A stretch of 64,000 nt of DNA from Pelecanus crispus (taxonomy: Eukaryota > Chordata > Aves > Pelecaniformes > Pelecanidae). Position numbers and translations under genes: made by a program. This document shows positions 1 to 11,152 of this stretch, one piece after another. Numbering within the stretch: position 1 is the stretch's first letter; every line of letters starts with the position of its first letter. Under the pieces are notes generated by a model. That model did not search any database. It had not been told where the DNA came from and saw only the letters and a program-made list of their open reading frames with translations. The stretch spans positions 2,058,372-2,122,371 of the forward strand of contig NC_134655.1 in assembly GCF_030463565.1 (NCBI RefSeq), given 5' to 3'.

Positions 1-2647
1 ACAAAAATCTCAATGGGGAGCTCCCCCTACGCAAAATCAGTCCCTCCTGTCACCTCTGTTCTGCTCCTTCCCTTTCCCATCCTTGCAGATGCTGTGGCTG
101 TGAGGTCTTTCATGTGCAGACACAGTGATGCATGTTTCATTCCCTGATCAGAGTCCAGGTAGTTTTGGAATGGGGTGAATATTCAGGGCTCCAGATTGTA
201 CACAACACGGCAAAGACACGGGGAGGAGGGAGGGCAAGGGGGGCATTGGAGCAGGCGGGAGAGTTCGGGCTTGGGTGTGTGAGGGGAAGCAGCAAAATGG
301 CGCTGGAGAACCCCTCTAGCTTGGTCCCTTGCTGCTGTTGCAGCCCTTTGATTCGCTGGTTGCGATAATTTTCTCTAGGGTTGAGAAGAAAACACATTTA
401 ATGGTGGGTTCCCCCATCCCTGTGGCATTGCCAGCCCAAAGCATTCACAAGTCCTGAGTCAGTCCTCACCATCTACCCCCAAATTATAACACTGATGGAA
501 AAATTACATCTTTGTTTGAGTAGAAATAGAAGGAACATGTTAGTTTTGGGTTCTTTCTTTAAACTGGCCTTTGAGCTGGAGCTTTCGTGTTGCGTTTGGT
601 TCATGTGTCTCAGTCCCGTGCTCCTCGGCCTCCAGTTTTGCTCGCGTTGGGCACGTGCAGACTGCCGGCACTCGATACAAAGGAATTAAAAACTAGCATT
701 TGATGAATCTATGACTTTCAAGTCATCTGTGACTTGAGCCAGGCTTCAAAACCCTTCATACCTTGAGATCTGCATGCAGAGATTTTGAGTGCTGGCAGAA
801 TTCTGCTGGGAACACCCAGCGCTAATAAAAGACTTGAGAAACCAAACTGAGATCTCGATTTTGAAGCAAAGAGTTACTAAGCATCTGTGGTTTTGCTTGA
901 GGCCCATTTATATCTATTATATGTATTAGAGAAAAGTGCCAGGGCTAGTTGCAATACAAGACAAGGTGCTGTATTCATCACAGAATAATCCCACTGCCTT
1001 CCTTCAACTTAAATCTGCAATGACTTTTTTTTTTTTTTTTGGTGACCCTGAGGATTGCGGCAGAAGTGCTTATTTTGGTGTTACGCTGTGCGATACCTTG
1101 CAGTGGAAAGAGGGCTCGTTGTTTTCTTGCAATCTGTCTGTAAAGATGTAAGATGTCAGATTTTTTTTTGACCCTTAGCACTGCTTCTTTTCCGAGCTTA
1201 TTGCTTCCATAGGACTGTCATGGCACGGACTGCACGAATGCTCCTTGCCCAGGTCTCGAGAGCGTGTGGCTTAGCTCCGAGAGCCTCCAGTGGCCCAGCA
1301 GAAGGGATCTTCCTTCGCTGCTCAGTGCCCTTCCGTATGAACAACTGATGGCTCATCTGTTTCTCACCGGCTGAGCAGCATAGAGTTGGGTTTATGTTAC
1401 ACTTGTGGCTAATGTTAATTTATAACCTGTTTTCTCTCTTCTGGCAGCCTGCTTTAGCTTCTGATTTGGAAATTAAGCTAATAGCATTTGAGGTAATTTA
1501 AAGAATCGGTATGTGAGTATATGCCTGGTGGGAATATACAGCAGGTAGTTTCCCACATAAAGAGGGTTAAAGGCCTTTGTGAAAGCTGGAAATTTCCTTT
1601 GCTTTCAAAACAGCCTTCTAATCCAAAAATAGCAGCGAGCTGGTAGCTTGGCTTCTCCTTGCTTATTAGCAGCAGATGCTGCTAATAGATGCAGAGGGTT
1701 GTCTGGAGGAGCGGCGTGCACGCAGGGCACCAAGGTACCTTGCTGGTTGCTGATCCAAAACAGACACTCACCACAGGATCAGATCCACGCATTCCTCGTG
1801 GGATTCCCAGGCCTGCTCCCATTGCAGGGAAAATACAGCAGTGACAAGCCATTATTTGCTCTCAGCTGTCTAAATTGGCAAGAAAAAAATACAACTCAAG
1901 AAGCTGTTTTATTCTGTAATAGCTATGAGCTCTTATACCTGTGCAGGCAGACATTCCCTGTCTGCACGTGATGATTATGCAGAAATTGGGACAGGAGCTA
2001 GCTTTTGAATTTCAGGGCTCATCTGGGAAAATCCGTGTCCTTCTATTACAGAATTGTGCAGTTTGCAGAAATACAAAAATGAGTGAAACCAAGCTTCTGT
2101 TTGTGTAACAAATCTGCCTTTCCCCAAATGTCAGGACTGTCTGCCATAGCCTCTGCTGTTCCCATATGGCCGATGTCAGGACTGCATCACGTAGCTAGGG
2201 TTGTGGTTGCACTAAATAAATTTACGGCGAGGCACTGGCAGCTGCTTCTGTGGTTGGTCCGTTTTTTTGGAAGGTGGTATTCCCTTTCTGCTGTGGGGTG
2301 TTGCCTTCCTTGGTTGCATTTGGGGGAACGCAGGGCACGGTATTGAGGTCTCCTGTTGAGGGCCTTCAGTAATTCAGGCTGTGCTACGGAGTAAATCCAC
2401 CTTGTTCGCAGTGCTCCCGGTGCCTGTTTTGCTGGCTCGCTTTCACGCTGTACGGGTGAATGCAGACCTTCCTCTCACGGTACTCTGTGTGAGCACGTGT
2501 ATGATAGAGTGTGTCCACCGCAGAGCCGAACGACTGCCTTCACAAGCCGATTCTGCCCTGGCCCGAGACGGCAGCCCCCAGCGCACACCTCCAAGCTGAG
2601 ATTTGCACAGCAGTCGGTGGAGCTCTCCTAAAGGCAAAATTCAATTC
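1..2647. other. Gene-free single-copy DNA
   Basis: I see no gene here. A pyrimidine-rich tract ending in CAG near position 88 resembles a 3' splice site, but all three frames after it close quickly, so I do not call an exon. A T16 run lies at 1025-1040. The open frames present (up to about 107 codons) have no recognisable domain and overlap frames on the other strand. Confidence 0.6.
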
Positions 2648-2652
2648 AGCCT
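2648..2652. repeat. Left target-site duplication (AGCCT) of solo LTR
   Basis: AGCCT directly abuts the TG start of the LTR and is repeated exactly at 3214-3218 after its CA end. A 5-bp duplication is the footprint of retroviral integrase. Five bases is typical of ERVL-like and some other vertebrate retroviral classes. Confidence 0.9.
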
Positions 2653-2935
2653 TGTCCTGGTTTCAGCTGGGATAGAGTTAAGTTTCTTCCTAGTAGCAGG
2701 CATAGGGCTGTGTTTTAGATTTAGTAGGAGAAGAATGTTGATAACATGCTGATGTTTTTAGTTGTTGCTGCGCAGTGCTTACACCAATCAAGGACTTTTC
2801 AGCTTCCCATGCTCTGCCAGGGGCACAAGGAGCTGGGAGGGGGCACAGCCAGAACAGTTGATCCCAACTGAGCCAAGGGCTATTCCATACCATACGGCGT
2901 CATGGGCAGTATGGAAACTGGGGGGGTTGGCCGGG

Positions 2936-2953
2936 GAGCAGCGATCGCTGCTC
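2936..2953. promoter_or_regulatory. Perfect 18-bp palindrome inside the LTR
   Basis: GAGCAGCGATCGCTGCTC equals its own reverse complement. The same 18 bases are intact in the other LTR (19627-19644), although the surrounding sequence has diverged. It lies upstream of the ATT tract, in what should be U3, so it could be a binding site for a dimeric factor. The function is inferred. Confidence 0.5.
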
Positions 2954-3018
2954 GGGAACTGGCTGGGCATCGGTCGGCGGGTGGTGAGCAATTGCATTGG
3001 GCAGCACTTGCTTTGGAT

Positions 3019-3067
3019 ATTGTTATTATTATTATCATTATTATATTGTTATTATTATCATTACTAT
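3019..3067 (+). repeat. ATT-rich microsatellite within LTR
   Basis: Imperfect (ATT)n with interspersed ATC units. The homologous tract in the minus-strand LTR is purer, so the tract has evolved by slippage separately in each copy. Confidence 0.85.
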
Positions 3068-3084
3068 TTTACTTTATTTCACTT

Positions 3085-3090
3085 ATTAAA
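3085..3090 (+). terminator. LTR polyadenylation signal ATTAAA
   Basis: ATTAAA sits just before CTGTTCTTATCTCAG. The same hexamer is kept in the second LTR (minus strand, 19487-19492). Its position near the end of the element fits the R/U5 boundary of a retroviral LTR. Confidence 0.5.
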
Positions 3091-3213
3091 CTGTTCTTAT
3101 CTCAGCCCAGGAGTGTTTCTCACTCTCACTCCTCCGATTCTCTCCCCCATCCCACCAGGGCAGGGGGAGTGAGCGACGGCTGCATGGTGCTGAGCTGGGG
3201 CTGAACCACAACA

Positions 3214-3218
3214 AGCCT
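3214..3218. repeat. Right target-site duplication (AGCCT)
   Basis: Exact copy of 2648-2652, which fixes the 3' end of the solo LTR. Confidence 0.9.
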
Positions 3219-6175
3219 CCACCTTTACCCAGCGTGGATTCGGGAGGTTTGTTCTTGGCTCACAGAGCACTGGAAGGATGTTACTTGTCGGGAGTCAAAG
3301 ATGACTCTGGAGGACATTGCTGGGAAAATGGTGCTCTAGGTATGTTAGAGCCCAGGGCATGGTGGTCCAGGTCTGATTCTGGGAGCCATACCTTCCCCTG
3401 AGCACAAATCAAGTTGCACCACCGAAGAGGCTCCGGGATATAATGTGGTTCCCAGGCATCTTCCTTGTAGCCCTGTCGCTTGTTGGCTGGTCTTTGCTTA
3501 ACGACTGTCCAGCACTGCTAACCCCATCCAGAATGCCTGTTTCTGCAAACAGTAATTCTTCACACTCTCTCATGTGGTTTCTGGAAAACTTTTTGTGTCC
3601 AGTGGTTTTTTATTTTTCATTTCCTCCAGCTCCCTATTTTTTTTAGCTTACGCAACAAAACAAAAGATCCTACTAAATTCCTGTAATTACAGTCATCCAA
3701 GCAGGCACATTCATGATAGGCTTAATAAGGCAGCAACATGTCAAGCCTTTGTTTCCGAGAAGGGGGAAAAAAAGTCCTTTAGTACTTCAGTACAGTTTAT
3801 GACTGTTTCTGTGTATAATTTGCAAGCCATTAAAGCCAGGCCTGGTGGTGGCCCAAAAAGGCAGAATGCAGTCACGAAAATGGAAACAAATTATGCAGCT
3901 CCCCACTGTTACCCAACTCATTGGAAGTGAAACATCCAGGAGGAATTTTAACTCGTGGCTTTTGATGCTCTTAGTTGTAGCAGGGCTTTTTCAAGGCAGG
4001 AGTTAACCCACTTCATTTCCATTTGTTGCAGAGTAGGGTCTTCCTCTCTCCTGGCAAGGGTGAACAAAGAGGGAACATTGAGCCATCAGGGGATTTACCA
4101 TTTAAGAAGTTTTATTTGAAAGAGATTGGGGATATTGGTGCACAGAAGGGGTAGCACTCACTTGATCCCAGGGATCCCGTGTTCAGTACTGCATGGTGGG
4201 ATCAGAAATGAGGAGAAGGGGATGGCAGGAGCCTGAATGTGTGTGGTAAACACACCCTGCTTGCACAGAGACGACGCTGGAGCTCGGTCCCACGGCCGCT
4301 CTGTGTGGGCTGCTGTGATTTGGGTCAAAATCACCTTTCTCTCTTTGGGTAGCATCTCCCCAGCAGGGAATCTGCAAAATACATGTTCAGTTCTCTAAAG
4401 CACCTCGGGGTTTTACAGCGAGGGCTTTCACAGGAATGCAAAGCGTTTCACATTATTGTTCACCACCTGGGTGTGCAGTGATGTATGGTCTTTAATAAAG
4501 CGGATAGGAAGAGCCGCTTGAGCTGGCCAGAGGTTCTTCCTTCCTTATCAACTTACATATATATTTGCAGAAGGCCCAAACCTACCAGCATGATCGCTTT
4601 TAGCTGATGTGCGTTTAATCCTATCCCCCTCTGACGGTGGGTGTCGCAGAGCTGACCTAAGGGTTTTATCCAGGTCTTCCATCAAGTGCCAACAAAAGGC
4701 AGAGGCTGTTGGGGATAACAACAGACAGGCTGGAGGAACAAAACCTCTCCTGCAGCGGCTGCAGACAGTCTGTTTTATCACCTTTGTTCTCTTTTTAGCC
4801 ACCTAACTATTCCGGGAAGAGCTAATATTAGCTCCGCCCGTCTATTTCTTAGAAGCTGGGACAACAAAAATCCGATTGAGTGTCCTTGTTTCCAGGTGAA
4901 CTGATGATGATCTGTACAGTTGGCTCTGAAAACCCTGATGAGCTCTCACATCACCAGCCCTCGGTGTGGGGAGGCGTTGAAATAGGTGGTTATGGAAGCG
5001 GCAGCATGAGAGGGGTTAAAAATATTCAGCCGTGTATTTAATCTTAGTGACAGACTGTTTGGGAGTTACTTTCTGTGCCTTCCCCGGGCATGGTACAGGT
5101 AGTCATGGAACATGCTTGCCTCGTTTTGCTGTAAAAAAGCAAGTCCTGCGATGGTTTCAGCAGAGGCTCGATTCTACAAGTCAGAATTTTGGCAGGGTAT
5201 TTAGCCAGGATTTGACAGTGTGTCTTGTCCTAACGCTTTGCATCCCATTGTATTCGGGATGCTTAAGGCTAGATTAGGGATGGGGAAGCGAGTGTAAAAA
5301 TGGATTGCCGAGGTTCACGTGTATTCCCGGAGTGACATCCATAGCAATGTTTCTCCGATTCCAGGGAAAGGATGATCCTTCTACCTGCCACTCTGCAGCT
5401 CCACCTGGGACCCAGCAGACAAGCGTGCTCCTTCTGCATTTTAACATCACCAGTTACAGAAAGCCTTTAGCTGGTGATTTTGTCACCAAGCACAGGTCCG
5501 AATCAACTCTGCTCCGTCTGCCCAAAGCCGTGGTGTGGCTGCGGAGTGAGAGGAGCAAGCGGTGCTTTGCCTCTGCCTTCCACTGGCTGTTGGTGAGGTG
5601 GAGAAGGACGTGGCAACCTCTGCGTGGAAGGAGGGATGGGTTGCCCTTGGTTTAAGGGAAGGAAAGCAAGGCATGATGTCGGACTTACTTTCCCCAGAGC
5701 TGATGGGGCGAGACTGGGGCTGCCCTTGGTGGCACGGGACTGGTGGGACGGGAGCACCAGGGCCAGGAGGGAGACGGGCTGGGCACGTCTCTCCAGCCGG
5801 GCTGGCTGCGTGGTCCATCAGGATGCTGCTTTGTGGGCAACGCTGCTTGAATGTTTAGGTAATGGCTGCCTGTTCGTGGAGAGGCATCAAATCCGAAGCG
5901 TTGGTGAAGGTGTGGAAGAGCCACGTCCCCCTCATCACTGCCTTGAGACACCTGGAAGAAGGGCTCGGTCTCTCCCAGGAGCATGTAAGCTCAGGGGAAG
6001 ATGCTTCTCCTCGTGAATAAAAAATGAGTGGCAGTCAGGAGCAGAGTTTTTTAATTGAAAAGCCTTTTCCAAGTGGCTCGCTGGTAGCAGCCATCTTGGA
6101 AAACAGGAGTGGCGTCATTTGGTGAGCAGTTGGCATCGGAGCCATCTGAGGCACTGAGAGAAATTCTCAAAGATG
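3219..6175. other. Gene-free single-copy DNA
   Basis: No gene, repeat family or RNA recognised. There is a GC-richer patch around 5480-5860 in which several overlapping frames on both strands reach 110-130 codons. None has a domain, a good start context and splice signals together, so I treat them as chance frames. Confidence 0.55.
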
Positions 6176-6420
6176 CTGTAAAACCAGCTGTATAATTAAA
6201 ACTAATAATAATTAAAAAAAACCAAAACCTGACAGCTTCAGTGTTTAAAAATTAAACATTTTGATGAAATATTAAATGCTAATTATTTCCTTGCACTTGT
6301 TGTGCTGGCATCAGTTCTCTTGATGTTAGCAATATATCTTCACATGTCAGTAATTGAAGTGTATTGTCAGCATTAGCATTACATTTACTGCACAGGTCCC
6401 AAACCCCAAAAGCTCTAAAG
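6176..6420. promoter_or_regulatory. Candidate conserved non-coding element (AT-rich)
   Basis: AT-rich, non-simple sequence with several homeodomain-type cores (TAATTA-like, GCTAATTAT, CAGTAATTGAAG) and no low-complexity decay. In vertebrate genomes this look is common for developmental enhancers. Only the motifs are seen; conservation is not testable here. Confidence 0.28.
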
Positions 6421-9369
6421 CGCGTGTTTGATTTTAAGTGGTGAATACTTTGAAGTCTGCTTTACTGGATTGGCCGTAATGCCGTGAATACCAAAACCAT
6501 CTCGCTAAATGCCACAAAATCTTTGGCTGTTTAAAAGAGCCCCTGCGCTTGCTCCAAGGATCTGGCAGTCTAATTTCAGTAGCAAACACAGCGAGATGGG
6601 CTTAATCGATACACGAGAGATTAAATGAAAAGCAAAACGAGAGGGCAAAAGTGTATTTGGAAAGCATTTTATGGCTTTCATGTTTGGTATGTCATTTTAA
6701 CTTTTAGTTGGTTCAGTTGAATTCATTATTTGATATTAAAAAAAAAAAAAGTAATTGAACTTAGCTGAGGGTGGGCAGATGAAAGACATGATTAGCAGAG
6801 GAAAGTGCCCACACATGTTCCCATGTTTACCTGCTTTCCTTTCTCTGTAAGAATGTATCGGTGCCTTGATTTTTAGGAAGATGGCTGCTAATATTACGCA
6901 TGAAGGAAATGTCGGTACAATACACCCCCAAGGGCCTGATGCAGCAACGCCGCCTTCTCCTGCTTTTTCCCCCCTGAATAACGAGGTATTTTACACGTTT
7001 GTAACCATCTTGGGGGGGGTGTGTGCAAAGATCTGAGCATCATTCTTCACCTCTTACAGCACGCATCGGGAGATTTGCTCGTGTTTGCCAGTTGGAGACT
7101 CCTTTCTCTGGCACGCACCTGGCCTTGCCAAGAACCCCGCTGCTTGCCGCCGTTGCTTTGGGCGCTCCGCGCTGCGGGAGGGCGCCTGCGCCCTGTCCGG
7201 AGGCACCGCTTGGAGGGAGCACAGCGTGCGGATAGCCAGCGCTCCAGTTTCGGGGTTAAAAATGGAATGAGTTCACTCTTCAGCAGTGCAGATCTTTAGA
7301 AATCGCTGATGTCTGGAAAAATAATTTGGAGTGAAAGGTGCGACGCCTTTTAGAGCCCCTTCGGTTTGAAATTAAGGTGGTTGCTTTGCAATGTGAGATT
7401 CTCCGTCAAGAGGTGTCCGAGCCTTGTACGCAGCAGAAAACTGGTGGGCAGCCTTTCTCGTGCTCCCCACGCTCGCCTGAGAGCTAAACCACAGGCTGCT
7501 GCTGCTTCAGACTTGCATAGGGTTTCATCGTGTTGACGCGGCATTTCAGGCTGAGCTTGGCCTACATTTGGCTTTCTGGAATAGAAGGACGCTGTGGCTG
7601 TATTTAAATGAAATTACTTCTCTAAAAAGTGGAGGCTGGTTTTAAAAGTTAAAGCCTTCCTTTTCAGAAATGCTGTCATTTGCTGTGCGAGCAAAACAGG
7701 CAAACCACAGCCGGCTTCCCCCGGCGCCCTTTTGCTGACGGTGCCCCATGCCAGGTGCTTACCGGGAGGCGTATGTGGGGTAAAAAGCTTTTCGTGTTGA
7801 CTTGACATCCTCGTACAGAAGAGCCGAAGGTTAGCGTGGAAGAAGCGTGAGAGTTCATATCCCTTCTCTGGCTCCTGACCTTGCTGCCAGCTCTCCAGAG
7901 GTCTGGATGGTTGGAGCACCTCTTCGCGCATCTGCCTGAGGTTGGACCACTGCTGTGGGTCACTGTGTGGGCACGGCCCGCTCCGGTTCCCAGGAGCAGC
8001 TGGCATCGCCCATGGCGCAGAGGTTGCGTTCGGATTCGCACGGTGTTAGCTTTTTAGGGAGGATGCTTCAGAGAGTCGGGGGGGAACATTTTGCGTGGTC
8101 ATGCCTTCCCAGCGCACTTCTTGTTTTAGACCAGGCATGAAGGAACTATTAAATATTTTTCAATTATTGTTTGAACTGGAGAAATGTTTGCATTTGGGGG
8201 TATTTGTCCTGCTGTTTCACCATCTCAAAGACATTCAGGCAGCTTTCTTTTTAATTCTCTCCCTCCCACCGTATCAGTTCATGAGTCTTAAAAATGTTCT
8301 GGTATGCAGTTTCAAATGGGATTTCCAAAGCAGACGGGAGATGCACATGAATGCACATCTGGGAATACGAGCAAGAGCCTTGCTGAAGGAAAAGTATTTG
8401 TTGATTTTGTTAGAATGTGTCTTGTTAAAAGGAACAGCATCTCTTGTCTCTGAAAGAGCAGTTTGAGAAGACAGATAAGAGTGGGAGAAGCAGGGAGAGC
8501 GCAGGGGTGATTTGGGATTCCCAAAGCTTGGCTCGGAGTCTGGAAGTGATATTGTGGGACATGGTTTTCAGCCTGAAAGCGCTTCTGTACCATTGAAACG
8601 TGACGCTAAATGGTCAGCTTTTGCTGAATGGCTTTGGAGAGAGAGCAAGGGATCTAGATGAGGAATCAGAGTCGGGTCTTCCCGCTGTACGCTATAAAGA
8701 AAAGGAAGCAGCAGCTTCCAGCTCGGTGTCACACGATTACTGCAGCTGGGGCAGGTGGGGAACGGGGTGTGTTGATCCCCACGCTGCCAAAGAAAAATGT
8801 GCTTCTAAAAGGGTAAAGAAATGGTGATTTGTTCTTGGAAACGGCAAGTGGCATGGGTGGGACAGATGGCTCAGGGGGCTTGCCCTGAGAAATGGGTTCA
8901 TTCAAAATTACTGACTGTCCTGCCCAACTTGCTGGTGGGGAGGGAAAGCTGCCGGGGAACCGTGCCTTTTTGGCAGCTCCTCTGTGATGGGGAGTGTTAG
9001 TGCCTCCTGTCCAATTGCCCAGGTACCAATGTCTGTGCACAGATGGTAACTGAAAATGCTTTGAGGGCGCAGACTTGTCCATCTCCGCATCCAGGAGCAC
9101 CGTACACGGTGTCCTCTGTCAGTGAGGAGCTGGTTTGCCCTCCGGAGGAGCTGGATGAGGCCTTACCTTGGGGCAGAAGTTGGCGTTATTATGGCAGTGT
9201 CATGGGAGGATGAGGAACGGACCGATGCCTTCCTCTTTTTGGGGGGCTGGTCTCTCTAAGTCATGTTTAATGAATGGTGCAGTGAGGCTTTTGTTGCAAG
9301 TGCTTATCCGATACCTGTTTCGGAGTCTCGAGGGTTATTAAACCAGCATCTATACCCAACTCTAAATTC
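6421..9369. other. Gene-free single-copy DNA
   Basis: No gene recognised. It holds an A13 run (6738-6750), a short G run near 7012, and a GC-rich patch around 7120-7220 where overlapping frames on both strands arise by composition. AT-rich sequence at 6590-6770 continues the style of the preceding candidate element. Confidence 0.5.
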
Positions 9370-9660
9370 ACTAATAACTTTTAAAAGCAGAAACAATTAA
9401 CAGACTCAGTGGGAGAAGAGCTTTCAGGCAGAAGCAATTTAATGTGCTGAAAGACTGTGTATGCTACATAATCAATGTAGTGTACTGTATGAACATACCA
9501 GAGGTGGCTTTCCAGCAAGCTTCACGTACACTGATTTTTCAGGCTTCAATAGTCTTCCTAAAATCAAGAAAGCACTAAGCTCCTTGAGGGAACAAATAAA
9601 GCAAGTGGACAAAAAAAAAAAAAAAAAGTAATTTCATCAAGGATAAATAGCCCTGTTGTT
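9370..9660. promoter_or_regulatory. Candidate conserved non-coding element
   Basis: AT-rich complex sequence with cores such as AACAATTAA, CAATTTAATG and ATAATCAATG, then an A17 run at 9611-9627. It has no coding frame. It looks like regulatory DNA, but the motifs are the only evidence. Confidence 0.22.
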
Positions 9661-11088
9661 CCTACCAACGTGCTCACCAACAGCTCTAGTCATAGCGCGT
9701 TAGCTGTTTCTTATGGAGCTTTGGCAGTTTACTTTGGCTTCCCCGGGCAGGTCAGACCCACAATCTCCCCGCGATCACCAAGGATAACTCCTTATCAATG
9801 AGCTCAGTAGATCTTCAAAGGTATTACTAAAACCTGTATGGGAAAGCTTGCAGGAGGAGCCACTTCCCGGTGAGGAAACTGCAGGGCTGCCAAAGCTTGC
9901 TGCACTTTGTTGTTTTTCAGCCTGGCATGCTCTCATCCTCATGCTCGGGGAAAGGTTTTGAAATTGAGGGTGTTAAGGGTGGCAGCGCTGCGGGGCACTG
10001 CCTTGTCCCTGGCAGGGCAGCAGACAGGAATGGAGCAGGATTGCTCATCACATCCAGGATGGTTGAGAAGGGACTAATTTCCAATTTCCCTTGCACTCCT
10101 GTGGTGCATCTAGGCTTGGTCGAGTTATTTGAGACGTCCAAGAGAAATGGGACCAGCATGAAGCTCCCACGTGCTAACTGCAGAGCTCTGCAAGATTGAC
10201 GGGGATTTTTCAGTCCCGCTCATGTGCATTCCCTTGGGGAACGTCCCTGCTGGCACCGTTGCCCATCCTGTATCGTTAATCCAAGAGCCACTGAATGAGC
10301 GGAACAGCAATAGAATGTTTTGGGGTTTTGCAATAAATCCAAATGTAAAACTCCTGTTGGAGCCAGTAGGACTGCAGTGTCCAATAAGACATTTCCCAAT
10401 AAGACATTCTATTCTATGATTCCCCTCTTCATTTTCTGCGGTTTATTCATCATGACTAACGCAGCAGTGGTGGACCAGTGTGGACCCAGGCTTATCCTGA
10501 ACAGTTTCGTTAAGGGCTGCTTGAATATTTTCCGCTGAGATTGTGGGTTTTGGTCAGAAAACTAGATTTACAACCAATTTTTGTGCTCGTTCTGCTACCT
10601 GGAAGTTTTTCCCTTCTTTCTGAGGGTGAAGGCTCAACTAAGAAAAATCAGAGTGTTTTAAGGCTCTGAACCACGATCAAGTGTCTCTGTCGACACACTT
10701 AGCTTTTACCTTTTAGCTTAAACTGAAAATTTTCTTCAGAAAGCTTGTTTAAAAAAACCCCAAACCCAAACAAAAACCCTGCACTACCTAAGCCTGGTAT
10801 AATATCTGTGGGCCAGAATTTTCTGAGCAGCTCCGTGATGGCTATGGTACAATGTGCATTCGAGTGTTCTTTACTTTGGGGCTTCATCTATTGTACGGTA
10901 TTTCTGTGGGCTGTCAGATAATGGCTGCCTTCAACAACTAGCTCCATTTCAGTGAAAGTGAATATTGTATATAATTCCTGTAAATGAGTGTAAAATGATT
11001 TGAAGTCTTACAAGAATTCAGCATTAAGAATATTACAAAAAAGTGAATACTTAAGAGCCGCTAAAGCTCAGCCCTATTGCTTGGCCTG
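9661..11088. other. Gene-free DNA with a short tandem duplication
   Basis: No gene recognised. At 10381-10408 the block CCAATAAGACATT occurs twice, 15 bp apart, followed by ATTCTATTCTATGATTC. That could be a trace of a CR1 tail but is too short to call. Confidence 0.5.
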
Positions 11089-11152
11089 TTCTACGTAGGC
11101 TCGAAGTCAACGGGAGCAGAGAGCGCCTGGGGTATCGCAGGAGTTGGCCCCA
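11089..11152 (+). repeat. Remnant of an ancient amniote interspersed repeat
   Basis: The stretch containing GAAGTCAACGGGAGCAGAGA, then TATCGCAGGAGTTGGCCCC, resembles the widespread amniote repeat motif GAAGTCAATGGGAG...GCAGGATCAGGCCC. It is heavily diverged. The exact family name is uncertain because I matched it from memory. Confidence 0.4.

Larger units (their letters stand above)
2653..3213 (+). mobile_element. Solo LTR of an avian endogenous retrovirus
   Basis: This 561-bp element starts TGTCCTGGTTTCAGCTGGGA, ends AACCACAACA (5' TG, 3' CA) and is flanked by the perfect duplication AGCCT. A second copy lies in reverse orientation at 19356-19925. By eye the two are about nine-tenths identical outside the ATT tract. 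Inside are a perfect 18-bp palindrome (2936-2953), an ATT-rich tract (about 3019-3067), and a probable polyadenylation signal ATTAAA at 3085-3090 that would mark the end of R. No internal retroviral genes are attached, so it is a solo LTR left by recombination between two LTRs. The class (ERVL-like) is inferred only from the 5-bp duplication. Open frames across it, rich in Ile/Leu and then Ser-His-Ser, are by-products of the repeat and not genes. Confidence 0.93.

Noticed and set aside
1-160. Strong acceptor-like tract (to 88) and a GTAG donor-like site near 158
   Set aside because: Stops appear in all frames between them, so no internal coding exon is possible. It could be non-coding but there is no other support.
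2762-3204. Ile/Leu-rich frames that look like a membrane protein followed by a Ser-His region
   Set aside because: They lie entirely in the solo LTR. The hydrophobic part is the translated ATT microsatellite, and the inverted LTR gives the same artefact.
10381-10425. ATTCTATTCTATGATTC as a CR1 tail
   Set aside because: Only about one and a half octamers and no CR1 body upstream. Too short to call.
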